DNA of 64,000 bases from Ceriagrion tenellum (Eukaryota; Arthropoda; Insecta; Odonata; Coenagrionidae). The DNA is taken from the NCBI GenBank assembly GCA_963169105.1, contig OY720636.1, forward strand, positions 143,087,747 to 143,151,746, given 5' to 3'. Positions 35,042 through 47,689 of this stretch are shown here, in pieces (position 1 is the stretch's first letter; each line of letters opens with the position of its first letter). The notes under the pieces were generated by a model. That model was not told the origin of the DNA. It saw nothing but the letters and a program-made list of their open reading frames with translations, and did not search any database. Both the position numbers and the translations under genes were made by a program.

Positions 35042-38000
35042 AAATTTCATTGCATTTCAAAAATTCAACTGAATATCAATTAACGGGCAGAATGTGAATT
35101 TTTTTTAAATGTACCAGTAGCTCGAATATTCGATGGCGCTTCAGGGTTCGACCATCAAAATTTCTCTGGCATTTCCGAGGAAGTTTGAGCGAGATTTTCC
35201 CAGTTCATAACAGAAGCCATATTCGACTTCTATTTTTTATTTCAGAGTATTGTTATATGAATGGTGCAAAATTGGATTCAATTAACAGAAATCTCAGATA
35301 AAATAAATAAATCCATTTAAGCCTTTAACTCGACTTATTTTTTCACTGTCGTAAGGTGAAAATGCCTTCAAAATAGGAAGTTTTCTGCGATTCTGGAAAC
35401 TTTACCGCGGTAAGTGATTGATTTATTTTTAAAATGTGGTTGGGAAACCATAGAAATTACGCAGTGGTAAATTTCATTCGAAGTGGAGGCTTTAGACATT
35501 CCTCATTTTTTTAAATAAATTCTCTCTGATGAGCATACCCGTATCGTTTTCCATGGTTTACATTTTTTAGGTAAATACCTCAGAAAGGAGTATCGTAAGT
35601 GAATGATATTTTGGTTACTATGGAAAGAGATGATATTTTTTTTTAACGAGGCAAAATTCATTGAGTTTTATGTGAAATTATATCTCGCTGAAGCTACCTG
35701 AGAATGTGCTCTCCCGTCAAGGAGCATCGTGGGCGGTCGCGCGGGATTGAGAGCTGTGACTCTTGTCCGTGGGGATCTGCTGAATTTGATTCATTTGACT
35801 GTATTGGCTGGCTTTAAAAGAAAAAAAAAGGGGGTAAAGACTGCTGCTCTAATGTCACAACTCATACCGGTGCTCAAGATAGGTGGCACCAGGCCGTATT
35901 TCGGTACGCTGACCTCGATCTCGCCCTTGGGGGCACGGCGCATGTCGTGTGATGCATTCGGGCACCTCGTGGCACCGGGGGCATGCAGGTCGCTCCGTCG
36001 CAGTCATCTGTCTCCCAAGGCTGGCAGCCAGCACCTTGGGGACCGACTGAAGGCTATTTCGAAAGCCTCCACCCCGAACGAGAGGGAGGGTTCGAATCGA
36101 TCCAAACGTTTCTCTACTTGTAAATATCCTTGAACGGCTAGGCGCCTACTTTATCCGGAACTGTGCTTTCGACCGACATGTATTCTCTCCTCTAATTCAG
36201 CGCGTCTGCGGTCCAAAATCAGGTATGGTTATTATTTTACCCGCTAAAAAATAATGTTTTAGAGTGTCGAAGAATTGATCTTTGATGATGAAATGCAGTT
36301 ATCCATGTCATCTATATTTCTTCTGTGCATTTCCAAGTTCCGACGCGTGAGAGTAAATGTTATACTGAAAAAGATATCGATCCATTCCGTTGGACGTGAA
36401 TCTGCCCTGATGAGTAACTGATGGGGACAATGTAGGAAAACATGTCATGGGCGAGTAATCTAGTCACTAGAGGTTGCGTGAAATAACAGACAATCCTAGG
36501 AAAACGCGGACGAGGGATGAATAGGAGAAATAATTTGGATGGATCTACCCATATTCGAAAACGTTTGAGTTCCCCAAGGATTAAATGTGCATAAGGCCTT
36601 AAGTTGTAAGGAATTATGTTTCCATTCAATTTAGCCCTCTACTTGGCCTGAGAGGAGAATGGGATAAAATGTATGGAAAGACTGAATTTTGCTGACAGTA
36701 CGCACTAGCATTCGAAAAAGTTGTCAAATTCATGGCCATGAATCATTCATGTAAGGAATTTTCTCTTCATTTTCACATTACAACCGTCAGGATATATTTA
36801 ATGCACGATGCTTTAGATCAGTTGGAATCATCGTGTGATTCACGTAGTTCACTCTCATTCTATGAAAGTTACTTGGATTGTTCAATATATATATCCTTGG
36901 TGAGCTTCATTGGGCCTCTATTTGATAATCTCTCTGGAAGGATGGAAATTCGGCGATTTCCTCGGTGCTCGCGGTCCTAACTGGGCCAAGGTCACGTGAT
37001 TACGTGCAACGCCCGCGTGTTGTCCGTGATTCCCGGAAAACGTGAACGGCGAGGAAACATTGGAGTATGTCGACGAAAGGGGACTGAAGCTAACTAATCG
37101 CTGCCCTTGAAAGCGAGGGAACCCTCAATCTCTCCCTCTCTGCTTTATTGAAAGCCGAAGGAGAGTAAAGGGTGCGACCCTGACAACGTGCGAATGATTC
37201 GCCAGTGCAACGAGGATTAAGGGAAGGCCCTCGTCATTCCGTGGGTCGTGTGGTGCGTCCATTCGCTGATTCGATGCTCGCTCGCTGGATGCCTGAAGGA
37301 CGTTTAATACGATGCATTTAACTGCACAATCTGATACATGCATGTGCAGAAATTGAAAATTGCATCGTGTAAAGCGGTGTGTGAATGCGTAAATTCATGA
37401 ACTTCAGATAGAAAAGTAGCCGCTGCTCTAATACTTTGCTCGCGTTCTCGCCATTTCGGAGCATCAAAATGTGCAATCAAGTGCCTCGTGAAATACTGCC
37501 TCAAGAGAGCAAATCTCAGTCTATAAATGTGAAACGTGAGCGTACGTGTGCTTCCGTACAGAAAGGTCATGTTCATTGCGCGTCGTTCAATTGAGGTATC
37601 AAAACGTCTAGTCGTATATTGGGTGAAATTGTTTATCTACCTTATTTTTAATAACTTCATTTTTAATTGTATAAATCTTATATATTTTTTTAAATGGAAC
37701 ACTTCATATGGAGTGGGGGAAATCTTGCGAAAGCCGAGCGTCACGCAGCACCAGACAGACTCCCGACTGTTGAGTCGCTGCGAGATTACGGATACACAGG
37801 AAGCCGCTTCGATTCAATTCACGATAATGTCATCAGAAGAGTATAAGTGATTGTTCAATCGATGCTGTGTGATTATGAACCAACTGCGTACAAATGAAGC
37901 GATTGTATTTGCATTGGTGCATCGTAAATTTTCTTCTTGAGCACTTAAAAACAATCTTTAGAGTAGCCATAATAGAATTAATATGTTTATTATTCATGTT

Positions 38001-38086
38001 TATTTCTATACAACATTGTGCACTCCCCCCTGCCAGTCATATCCATTCTCTATCGGCTCTCCCGCGACGGAGTCTTTAACCCTATG
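35042..38086. other. Unassigned non-coding stretch
   Basis: The 134-codon frame at 35729-36133 has no recognised domain and includes a poly-Lys stretch from an A-run. A lone box B-like GGGTTCGAATCGATCC lies near 36089. No gene called. Confidence 0.45.
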
Positions 38087-38122
38087 AGTGCGGCATGACG
38101 TGATATCACGTCATGCCGCACT
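38087..38122. repeat. 36-bp perfect palindrome beside TTAACCCTATG
   Basis: AGTGCGGCATGACGTGAT is followed immediately by its exact reverse complement. TTAACCCTATG directly upstream resembles a piggyBac-type end at a TTAA site. The mirrored outer end is missing on the right. It could be a relic of a TTAA-targeting mini-element. Confidence 0.85.
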
Positions 38123-38629
38123 AAAAGTGTTCATTCAATTTGTTTGGATGGCTCTCCTTCTCCCCCTGTCATTACGTTCGCGCATTCATAAAATAATGAG
38201 ATGCAGTGCCTAATCATAAAACAGCAGTTTTCCATGTTGCTCCGATGCTTTTTACGGCCTAGCAATATTTGAAGGTATTTTGCTCTACTACCTCCAATAT
38301 TGCTCCTGAAATTGAACGTATAAATCATCTCCAACTTATAAACACGTCATGTAACCACCGATATCAGTATCTGCAATGACGGGGACGCTCTTTGGTTTTG
38401 CGGCCATTTTTTTGCATTTTCATGGTAATTGGTTTAATCAAGCGATTATCATTAAAAATTTGCCGGGGCTCAGATTCGCCGAAGTCGTTGTCTCCTCTTG
38501 CCTTTTTCTAGCTGAGAAAAGATGTCTCTGAGGCAATGCAGTAAGATCTATTCCAAAACAAAAAAAAACGCGATTAAAGTTTGTGATTTGATCTCTTAGT
38601 TAATGACAAATTTTTAAGCTATCCGGGAC
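38123..38629. other. Unassigned non-coding stretch
   Basis: Nothing recognised. Confidence 0.5.
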
Positions 38630-38790
38630 TAGCCACGGAGCTCCACTTTTACGGAGTCACCCGCAATGCACAAATGTGCGAATTTCCACAGAGCAAAATT
38701 CAAAAGAATCATCCGCTTTGGCCGGGATTCGAACCCAGATCCCTCGATTTCCAGCCGAGTGCTTTAGCCGGTTAAGCTACCGCGGCGTCC
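38630..38790 (-). mobile_element. tRNA-derived SINE, family D, left member of head-to-head pair
   Basis: The minus strand begins GGACGCCGCGGTAGCTTAAC at 38790. It has acceptor-type pairing CCGC/GCGG and an anticodon stem CTCGG/TCGAG around CTGGAAA (anticodon GGA by position). Box B is GGGTTCGAATCCCGG. It then reads through CTGTGGAAATTCGCAC. Confidence 0.75.
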
Positions 38791-38842
38791 TGTTAACAGT
38801 AGTTGAAGAAGAACATCTAGTCCAGTGAAGGTCACCAAAAAT

Positions 38843-38942
38843 CCGGTAACTTAACCGGCTAAAGCACTCGGCTGGAAATCGAGGGATCCGGGTTCGAACC
38901 CCGGTCAAGGCGGATGATTTTTTTCTCTGTGGAAATTCTTAG
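38843..38942 (+). mobile_element. tRNA-derived SINE, family D, right member of head-to-head pair
   Basis: Near-mirror image of the previous copy: 38845-38940 against 38684-38780, with few differences. Box B is GGGTTCGAACCCCGG. The 65-bp gap between the heads is unrelated sequence. The tail stops after CTCTGTGGAAATTC. Confidence 0.75.
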
Positions 38943-39015
38943 TTAATGAGTGCAAAAACTGGATTTTAATTTGGAAATTGAAATGGCAATTTACCCAGCG
39001 ATTTCTTACAACTAG

Positions 39016-39270
39016 TCTATCGTATATTTGGGTTTGGAGGAGGATGTGAGAAGAGTGAGAGATGGGTGGCGAGAAGGACGAACGAGGAGGCATTGGACAT
39101 TGATTAGAGAAGAGAGGAAGCTGGTGGTGGAGGACCCGAGAAGGCAGAAGAGATTGTTGGAAGTTATATTGAAAGGAGAGGGAAAGTTGAAGAGGAGAGA
39201 ACTTTGGGGAAGCGTAGAATAGGAAGGGAGAGGATGTGAATGTCGAACAAAATAAGAAGAGGTAGATGTT
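39016..39270 (+). pseudogene. LINE family 2, C-terminal fragment
   Basis: Frames give GWREGRTRRHW and then IREERKLVVEDPRRQKRLLE with ILKGEGKLKR. This aligns with VRQERKLVAEFPMRQERWME…LKVEVVLKR in the minus-strand copy at 46267-46625. A frameshift separates RRTNEEAL from the rest. Confidence 0.55.
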
Positions 39271-40613
39271 ATGAGTAACTCAAGAGGGATCTAATGGCGG
39301 ATCATCTATAAGAGGGAAAGAGGGACGCTGTCAAAGAAATTGGGATGTTAGGATGAGGATAATCCAAAAACGTTCCAGTCAGTTGGTAGATTACTCAACT
39401 GAATTAAATTCATATTATACGTAATAGCGCAAAAAAGTTTTGAAATATTGATCTCGATTAGTTCTCGTCATAAAGGACTTTCATCGCCATTAATTCAAGG
39501 AGAGAAACCCCAAAGTGGCGGTCTCTCGCGGCAAAAAGGAGCGATTACTTTTGCGCCAATTCGGACTCGAGTGCTTCAAATATTCTTTGAAATATTCCTT
39601 TTCCTGCACCAATAAGTGACTAGGAAAACTTAAGCACGCTCGATGACGCCTAACCCTCAGGCATTCGTCAGTGTGGCGGTTGGGGGAGGTCCTGATCAAA
39701 GATTTGCTCTTCCATTTCGTCCCGTCATGCTCCGTCGTTTCCCGGACAACGCGTGATGCCTTGAGGAAGGGAGAAACATGGTTGGCACCTTGCAAGATTT
39801 TCTCTTCCAGGGCATAAGTTTCTTTGAGAGGAAGGGCGTTCGGGTTGTTATGGAGACTAGAATACTGAATTCTCATGCCGAGGGCCACGGTCTGAGTCCA
39901 GGCTGAAGCGTGGATTTTTACCCGTTGAATCTCGATATTTCTGCGAGCTCAGTGTAAAAAGCGCTTCAAGAGTTAGCTGGTACTCCATCCGTTGTGAAAT
40001 TTAGTATGGCGGAAAAGAAAGTTAGCTATGATAAGTAAGAGATAAGCTTTGGCTTGTGGTGCCATGATGGTCCCAACAGGAGTTTTAAAAAAATATACGC
40101 TTTTTTTTCAAAGGAGGATTCACTCATCAAGTCGTTGATCATTGTCTTTGGAAGGGGTTTCTTAATTTTTTAAATTAGTTTTTTTCCGTTGGAGCGTCTT
40201 CCAGGCGTTGTGCATAGTCGAGTGTGTATCGCTTATCCGGGAAAAAGAAGGAGTTTTCTGGCGAAAGTTAGATGAAGGTGTGAGATGGGAAGAGCCGAAT
40301 TATGAGGGAGCAGGCCTTATCTCATCGTCAGAAATGATTACAAATAAGATTAGCCATATCCTCCCTGTTGTCTCTTATAATTAAAAAAATTATGCGAATG
40401 TGGTGGGAACAAATGGAAGTGAACATGGTGGTTTCAGAGGTTTGAGGAAATCCCTCCGCTGAACGTGGTTCCACCTTCCAGTGAATTAAATGTCATTTAA
40501 ATTGTGGTTGGGAGAAAAATGAAAACAACTCTATGTATTCCAGTGATTAAGTCAAGGAAGAAAGGAAAGCATATGAAAATAAGAAAATTTATTCGTATTC
40601 CCATCTACCGTAA
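39271..40613. other. Unassigned non-coding stretch
   Basis: The 132-codon minus-strand frame at 39490-39888 has no recognised domain. No element boundary seen. Confidence 0.4.
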
Positions 40614-41342
40614 TATTAAGCGGTAAATGTCCGCTTCCGTCACACACCTTTCAAACCCTTATTCCCAGAAATTGGTGATATTAAGGATTATGACTGTGAC
40701 ATAGTTTAGTTCTTGAAGAAACACAGTAAAAAACAAAAGATACAGCAAAGTTGTTAAGCCACAGGTTTTTGAGATATTCACGTTAGAAAATGACCAATTT
40801 TCGTCATTTTTCCGACTTTTTCGACGCCATTTTCTCAGTTTCGCGAAAGCTCCGACAGAGGGATATTTGTAAATTCACCTCTACAATATACGTTTCTACA
40901 TGCCTAAACCTATTTCCACCCTTCTAATCACCAACCGTCTCGAGGGAGATTTTTTTCTAGAAAATATACGTCTCTACATGCCTACACCACCTATTTCCAC
41001 CCTTCTAATCACCAACTGTCTCGAGGGAGATTTTTTTCTAGAAAATATGTCTCATTAACATGGAACGGGAGATGTTAGTGAGTAAACGCAACTCAGCGAC
41101 TGTCGCCCACGCTGCGGTCAAAAGTGGAAACAGTGCAATGGCGGCCGGGAAAAACGTCACCTCAAGCCTTGAAAATTTCCTATTTATCGTAAATTACTTA
41201 TTCCCCCAAAATAAAATTATCACTAGATACCGGCATCTTTCTAGTTTTCGTCACAAAAATTTCGCGGTGATACGCTATGTGAAAAGGGTCGAAAACAATT
41301 TTTGAAAGGTGTGTGACGGAAGCGGACATTTACCTATTAAGC
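40614..41342. mobile_element. 713-bp TIR element with 8-bp target duplication
   Basis: TATTAAGC is repeated exactly at 40614-40621 and 41335-41342. The element between them (40622-41334) has 34-bp perfect TIRs beginning GGTAAATGTCCGCTTCCGTC (40622-40655 and 41301-41334). An 8-bp duplication fits hAT, P, Merlin or Novosib; the GGTAAATG start does not look like a hAT end. The interior has no transposase. It contains an internal tandem duplication (40885-41043). Confidence 0.85.
40885..41043. repeat. Tandem duplication (78 + 81 bp) inside the TIR element
   Basis: AATATACGT(T/C)TCTACATGCC…CTCGAGGGAGATTTTTTTC occurs twice (40885-40962 and 40963-41043). The second unit has CACCAC-type extra bases. 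A third unit starts (AATATGTCT) and stops. Confidence 0.9.
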
Positions 41343-44300
41343 CAACCTTTAGCGCTAGATTGTCTGTCAGGAGACTGATAAATGATCAACAAAAATATTT
41401 TCGTTTACCAATTGGGGGATGGAAGTTTTTAACTACCTCTATTCTGTCCTGTCAAGCCGTTTTAGTTTTTGATGCACCGATTTTCCCTCCATGTCGGAGT
41501 CCCCTCTTGCCCTCCCCCTCAATTTGTGAAATCTCCACTTGACCTGAATGCCATGAAATGACGTCATCCGCGTCATTTTTTCCCGCGAAAAGTCATCTTT
41601 ATCTTTTGTATACACGTGTAGGTATGATTCCGTTTGATTGACAATCGGCAGTTTATCCCCACAATCAGCAGCCGTTATCCGTAGAGACATTGTTGGAAAA
41701 TTCTTAATTTTCGTCGCCAGCTGACGTAATGATCGAGTGCAGATTACGATTGTGAGCCAATGGAATCCCTCGCGGTCGGACGACGCTTCGATCACACCGC
41801 ATAACACGGAGCGCTCTGATTGGTGGAATGGTTTCGCGCGACCGGGGAGCAGTTCGTATCTCCCGCTCATTCATTTATGTCAAATTCAGGGCGGCATGTA
41901 CGTGTGACTCCCCAACGGTGTGACATCCTCCCCTTTGTCGGATATCTGAGTAGTAATGGGGTCATCAACCACCTGGAATCCGTAGATGATAACGTTGTTG
42001 TGATATACTGATTTAACAGTGAAAGATAGGAAAATAACTCTGTTTTTCAACGATTGTGTGCTTTTAAAGAAAGTCACCATCATGGATTCGTCAGTCACGT
42101 GAGACCCTTCCCGAAGGGCATTGAACTTGTCTACTGATTGGCTGCATTTCTCTAAACTGCGCTATAATGGTGGACGCATTCCACTCTTGCCTCTTTATAT
42201 TCTCCACAGGAGTTTCTTCTCAGTCTACATGCCTAGGACTTTGAGACTTTATTCTGCTAAATCGCCTTCAGTTCTATTCGCCTGCGATCGATGGATTAAC
42301 TTTCGTGACTGTTATGGGATGAGTGTACTTTTTGTGAGGATAGTCATTCTGAATATTGTATTGCACACTTCAAAATTTCATTGTTGTTGTTCATGTGGGA
42401 AGTTGGGATGTGTTATGTTTGTTGTCTGGTTAATGTTTTGGTGACTCCATGGTGAACATTCCGATGCCTCTTCTCCTCTTCGACTGCTAGTATAGAGCAT
42501 AATAGATCGTCCTAGATCGTGATAGCGCAGTTGATAGAAGTGCATGCCAATCGGTAAACTTGTTCAATACCGTTTGGGGAAGGGAATCGGGTGGCTAATG
42601 AATCCATGATGGTTTGCCTTGGATATTTCTTGATTTTTTGATTTCTTGATTCTTGATGCCATGACTTGGATAAATCAAAAGATTGTGAAAAATTAGATTG
42701 ATTTTCATTTCTATTTAATTCTAAGCCAAATCAGTACATTTTAGCTACGACGTTATCTTGGACGGACACCAGTGCTGATGTAGACAAGAGCAGCCGTTAT
42801 CATAAATAGCTGAGAAACAAGAGCTGAATTTCTTCGCTCTTTACAATAAACGCCCACATTCCAGAATTCATACCAGTGTCAACAGAAGGATAACTAAATG
42901 TCCTTCATTGGTTTCAAATTATTAATTTGATCTTAATTGATTGTGGAAACAGATGTTGGAAAATCTATTATTACCCGAAAAAGGTTCCTGGGGAAGAGTG
43001 CGTGAATGTAGAGGTATATGTGCCTTTGGAATGTATGATTTCTTTCCGAGTCGTTCTCCATCGGAACAGAAATAATCAGAGAAATCTAGTTTGTTTTCAT
43101 TTTGCAGATTCGGTAATTGATCATCTTCTTTTTGGATTGCTCAACCTTTAGCTTGGTGCTAATAATATGTAATATAATTATTTTATTATGTCTCTGTACT
43201 TATTACTCCCCGAATTATGAATTAGTGTTTCATTTGAGTGGCGGATCGCTCTATATTTTTAATTATTAATATTTTAAGGAACAAACGAATCCAAGAAATA
43301 TGCAGTGAGAAACTGATTAAATGACAGTACATTAAATGAGAAGGTAACGATGAGACATGATAAAATAGGAAACTGTGAAAGAAAATTAAGGTAATGATTT
43401 TGCCCAAAAATTGTTTTATTTATATTGGCCTGATAAATTTTCGGTTTGAATTTTATTCTCTCCGCATATTATTTACTGATTTTGATTGCGGCACTAAACA
43501 GAACCTATTATTTATTTTTAAAAGGCCTTTTAACCCAACCGAGCCGAATTTTCGGAGCCGGTTCGGTTCATGTGCTGTGATAGTTCATTTTTAAGTGACT
43601 TTTGCTTGCACGAGGTAATTAAGTCACGAAAATTAGAAAGCTTGGGGAACTAGTTAGATTAAACGTTTTGATTTGAATTTCCACCCTGCTGGACCGTAGT
43701 ATTTCTAACCTCATAGGCCTATTATTCTGTCCGACTCGTGAATGCTATATTTACAGATATGTGATTACCGGCTTGGTTGTCTCATATTGTCTAAATAAGC
43801 GAGTACATTATTATAAGACAGTGCATTCCTTATGACGAGTTCGTTAAACTCTTTGGAATGATGAAAATAATTTTATCCTTTAGTTATTTTTTTAATTAAA
43901 TTACTTTCTTAAAAAATATGATTTTCTCTCTTTCCAGGTAATCCAAATTCCAGTTCGCAGCCTAGAATGAAAGCCTTGGTGTCAGATGCGATTGCATTCT
44001 GTATATAAGCAGTTCCTCCGATAACGGGTAGGTGCCCTTTCTCGAGCATATTTTTGATAAAATTCGTATTTATTTGAAAATCATTGGTTCAACGGAGTCG
44101 TGTTGTTTATAAATTCATCATTACAAGGTAGTCAATTGACTTTTCCTAGTGTTTTTAGTGTTAAGTGTAAAAATATTAATATAAATGAAAGGATTAATTA
44201 TGCTTACTCAATACCAATGTGGTGGAATTTCTTGCGTGACGAAAGAACACCTTTTTCAGTGAATACAGATAATCACTTGGATAAATATTTACTGCGACCA

Positions 44301-46259
44301 ATTTCAGTGTTTTACGACGAATTTTCCACCGACTTGCTTGGTAATCGATGAAGGTCGAATGAAAATTAGTACCTCTGCGCAAAACTGTAAAAAAGGGTGC
44401 AACCTTTGTCCCAATTATTAGAAATTATCTCCGAACCAGGTTGACGAAAATTTTTGAAAACTTTACGAATAATAATGCTCGACTGTTGATTGGCCTTACT
44501 CGCCTAGTATGCCGCTAATCATGGATTTATGGCCCGCGAACGCGTGAATGTTAATCTCCATTATCGCGCGGCCCTCGCGGAAGTGTGTCGCGCAATAATG
44601 GAGGAAATACGCCTCATCGTTGACTCGCAATCGTATTAGTTCAGCGTACAAACGGTTTAACCGGTGTTATATATTGGAATTCACCTGCCCATTTGAAATG
44701 TTCCTGAGCTTAAGCTTTGTAAAAAGATACATGGCTTTTTGCATTTTAGATTTGCTATTTTCCTATCAAAATTCGATGAGAGGGAACATCTGGCGAACTG
44801 GCTCACTCCAGTATTTTCGTCGCAAAGTCTGACCTAGATTCGATGTTGTGGTTATCTTTTCCTTCTTGCTCATCTCAAAATACTGTCGCATAGATGCTTG
44901 TAATGTGTTGCCGATCACAATTTCCAAATTCCTCTTAGAATTACAATTATAAAAATTGTATGGCGATGAATAGTCCCATTCAACTTAAAAACGTGTTCTT
45001 TCAGGAGGGAACACAGATATTTAAGATTGTCTTCAATGATATTGACTTGGTTTCATGTCTGAAGACAATTTCAAGTGGAAGTCTATAAGCAGTGGACGAT
45101 AATCTTGCCATTAAGGTGTCTGCGAGTTAGAAGAGATTGTAATGATTAAGCTGGGGCGAATGAATTTGAACTTGATTCAAAGAGATATGTCTCAACTTTC
45201 CGAAGATACCAAATTTTCGACCTCTAACCAAAAGAAATGACTGCCATTTTCCAAGGGAATGTTACGGATATGCACTGCTGTGAGACTTTAAAATTGGGGA
45301 TCTTTTTACGAATAGTTTTCATCATAAAAATAATATTTTGTAGATTGTATTATTTATCAACTATTTTTAAATATGAACGAATTACTTACCACAGTTTTTT
45401 TAAAATCGAATCGCCAATATTTTTTCCCTAAGACGCTGTCTGCGCACGGCGTGAAAGAATGAGTCAATTTAAAGATTTATGAATTAAAATGTTGTGATTT
45501 ACTGAGAATTTCAGCCTAGTAACACGGCATTTTTACGCTCTTATTATTACATAAAAAATTCAATATTCTTACCGCTACTAACTCTGAAAGATAAAATTCT
45601 AAAATGGTCGTCATTGTGACCAGGGAAGTACCTCGCTCGAGCCGCTTACATCTCCCATGGCGTCACCTAGGTGATTTAAAAATATTAGATGTATTCAGGT
45701 GCTCGGGTTCATCTGCAGTTATTGGCGATTGATGGCGACGGAAGCTAATGGAAAGGTGGCTGCTTATCGGTCATTTTGCCGTCGTTATCTTTCAGTGGGT
45801 CAGTGTTTCAGTGGGTAAACAAATATCATCTCGTCATCTCCTTGGGGGATGATTGCATTCTCACCCGGGGGAAGTCCCTGTTTCCTCGGCGAATGAAGTG
45901 GAGAGCGAAAAGAACTCGATCTTCGGGTGTTTCAGACGAGCCGCCATCGAGGCACTCGATCAACCCCCCCACAAATTCTCTGGGATGCGTCTCTTTTTTG
46001 TCATCTCGACCATTTTTGGCTTTCTTCCGATGGCGGTTTCGACACACTGCTGCGGAGGACACAGAAAGCTTTGATGGAAGTTTTCTTTCACAAAACTAGT
46101 TTCGGCCGCGAGAAATTCAGTTAGCATCCTCTCAGTATTTGAAATGAGAAGTCGGGAGGAATATACGAGACTAGTATGCTAGGATAAACTTCTCAGTGAC
46201 TGGTGTTTCATTAATTTCAGTTAAGTTTTCTACCAGCTGATTGGTAGGATTTTTGACAG
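41343..46259. other. Mostly unassigned non-coding stretch
   Basis: Apart from the tRNA-like segment at 42515-42580 I see no gene or bounded repeat. Two CCAAT-type boxes near 41756-41825 and 42137 lie in a GC-richer patch, but no downstream exon is recognisable. Confidence 0.45.
42515..42580 (+). mobile_element. tRNA-like SINE fragment
   Basis: GTGATAGCGCAGTTGATAG is a good box A; TTGTTCAATACCG, 38 bases later, is an acceptable box B. The acceptor pairing is poor, so a degenerate SINE is more likely than a tRNA gene. Confidence 0.45.
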
Positions 46260-46266
46260 TCTTTAT

Positions 46267-46625
46267 TCAAACATCCCAAGTAACGGTACGTCTTCCCTCT
46301 TTCCATCTTATAGATACCCTGCCACGAAATCCCTCTTCAAATCCTCTCACCGTCAACCTCTTCTTATTCCGTCTAGAATTCCAAATCTCTTCCTCGCTTC
46401 CCCACTGTTCTGCTGTTCGCCCCTCTCTTACCCTCTTCAACACGACCTCTACTTTCAATACGTCCTCCATCCATCTCTCCTGCCTCATTGGAAACTCTGC
46501 AACTAACTTTCTCTCCTGTCTAACCTTATCCAATACCTACTCGTTCGTCCTTCTGGCCACCCAGCTCACTCTCTCTCCATCCTTCTTCCACCCCACATCT
46601 CAACTCAAACGCCTCAAGACTACTT
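46267..46625 (-). pseudogene. LINE family 2, C-terminal fragment on the minus strand
   Basis: Starting near 46612 the minus strand reads LEAFELRCGVEEGWRE. An 88-codon frame then gives DKVRQERKLVAEFPMRQERW with MEDVLKVEVVLKRVREGR. The block order matches the copies at 39016 and 24963. The + strand 132-codon frame (46241-46639) is its shadow. It ends 18 bases or fewer from the palindrome at 46630. Confidence 0.6.
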
Positions 46626-46629
46626 TACG

Positions 46630-46766
46630 TCACAAATGAAAAAGTACCTAGGTTTTCTTCCACAGATTTATTTTCTTGGTACAATATGTTTCGACACAGC
46701 GGTGTCATCCTCTGGGACCTGAAAATAAATCTGTGGAAGAAAACCTAGGTACTTTTTCATTTGTGA
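46630..46766 (-). repeat. Palindrome with 46-bp perfect arms and a hammerhead/PLE-like loop
   Basis: 46630-46675 and 46721-46766 are exact inverted copies. The 45-nt loop on the minus strand reads CAGAGGA, T, GACAC-CGCT-GTGTC (perfect stem), GAAACATATTGTACC. Compared with the hammerhead core (CUGANGA, stem II, GAAA) one base is changed (U4 to A) and one extra T precedes stem II. ACA-TAT-TGT-A after GAA fits a 3-bp stem III with a cleavable UA. The 46-bp arms would form an extended stem I. Confidence 0.6.
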
Positions 46767-47689
46767 AATTCAACTTCCACGTGGTTGAGCCTCAAACTAT
46801 GGGACTACTTTACATCTTCCCTTCGCAATGACCAAATTTTCGACTCGCTGAGCACCAAGCTTCATATTTGACTTTTCACCTGTGTTTTCTTTACTTCCCT
46901 AGGCTCTCTCATCAATTTCAATAGTGTTTAGTGCTGTAGTATTTTATGAGGGAGTGTATCTATGAGGCTCGTAGTCATCAGAAACAATCATTATATGACG
47001 TCCCATTCTTTGAATTTTCGTATTTTGTTCGATCCAACCGTGCTGATTTTTCCATACTCGCTTCTCGAGTTTCTTTTGTTTCGAGATCCAGAGGGAGAAC
47101 AGAATATGGAACTCAAGAGGAAAAATCGTGAAGCGAGCCTCCTGATCAATGTTTACTTAAGTGGACGTTACCGCTGTCTGGTGGTCAATGCGGGCGAAAG
47201 GAAGCAATGATTAGCGTTGGAGGCAGGGTCCTCACCCAATGGTGACCGTACATAAATGTAATGGGATAATTAAACTTTCATGATTTCCATTTGAAATGAA
47301 CTTTAATTTCATCATAATTTTTTCAACTTTATTTGATGATCCAATTGACTTTTTCATGCACGATATGCTTTAAGAGCATACGGTTGGGGGGCGCTGGGTA
47401 TAGATTTATGGAAGCAATGAGGCTGGAAAAAGTTTGGAAAAAACTGATATAGATCGTTGAGAGCGACTGACGCACGTGAAATGTCTGGAAGCGACGCCTA
47501 TTTTATCTGCGTAGTTTTATTTTCCCTCGGTTACTGAAACGGCGTCGCTCACGCATTCCAATCGGCGTTCGATATCAACCCATCGATTTCGATCGATTAG
47601 CTGTCCCTCCTTCTTCCAGCGGGATTAGCATGTGTATGTGTTCGAGGGAGTTCTTATCAGTGAGGGTTCGATGTTGGGCCTTTCGTGCG
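46767..47689. other. Unassigned non-coding stretch
   Basis: No gene or element recognised. Confidence 0.5.

Noticed and set aside
35729..36133. 134-codon open frame
   Set aside because: Includes a run of Lys from poly-A and no recognisable motif.
39490..39888. 132-codon minus-strand open frame
   Set aside because: No domain or homology recognised; nothing in the flanks supports an exon.
41750..42145. Promoter with CCAAT boxes
   Set aside because: CCAAT/ATTGG pentamers are frequent by chance; no transcription start or downstream gene is visible.
46241..46639. 132-codon + strand frame rich in Ser and Leu
   Set aside because: Antisense of the LINE family 2 fragment on the minus strand.
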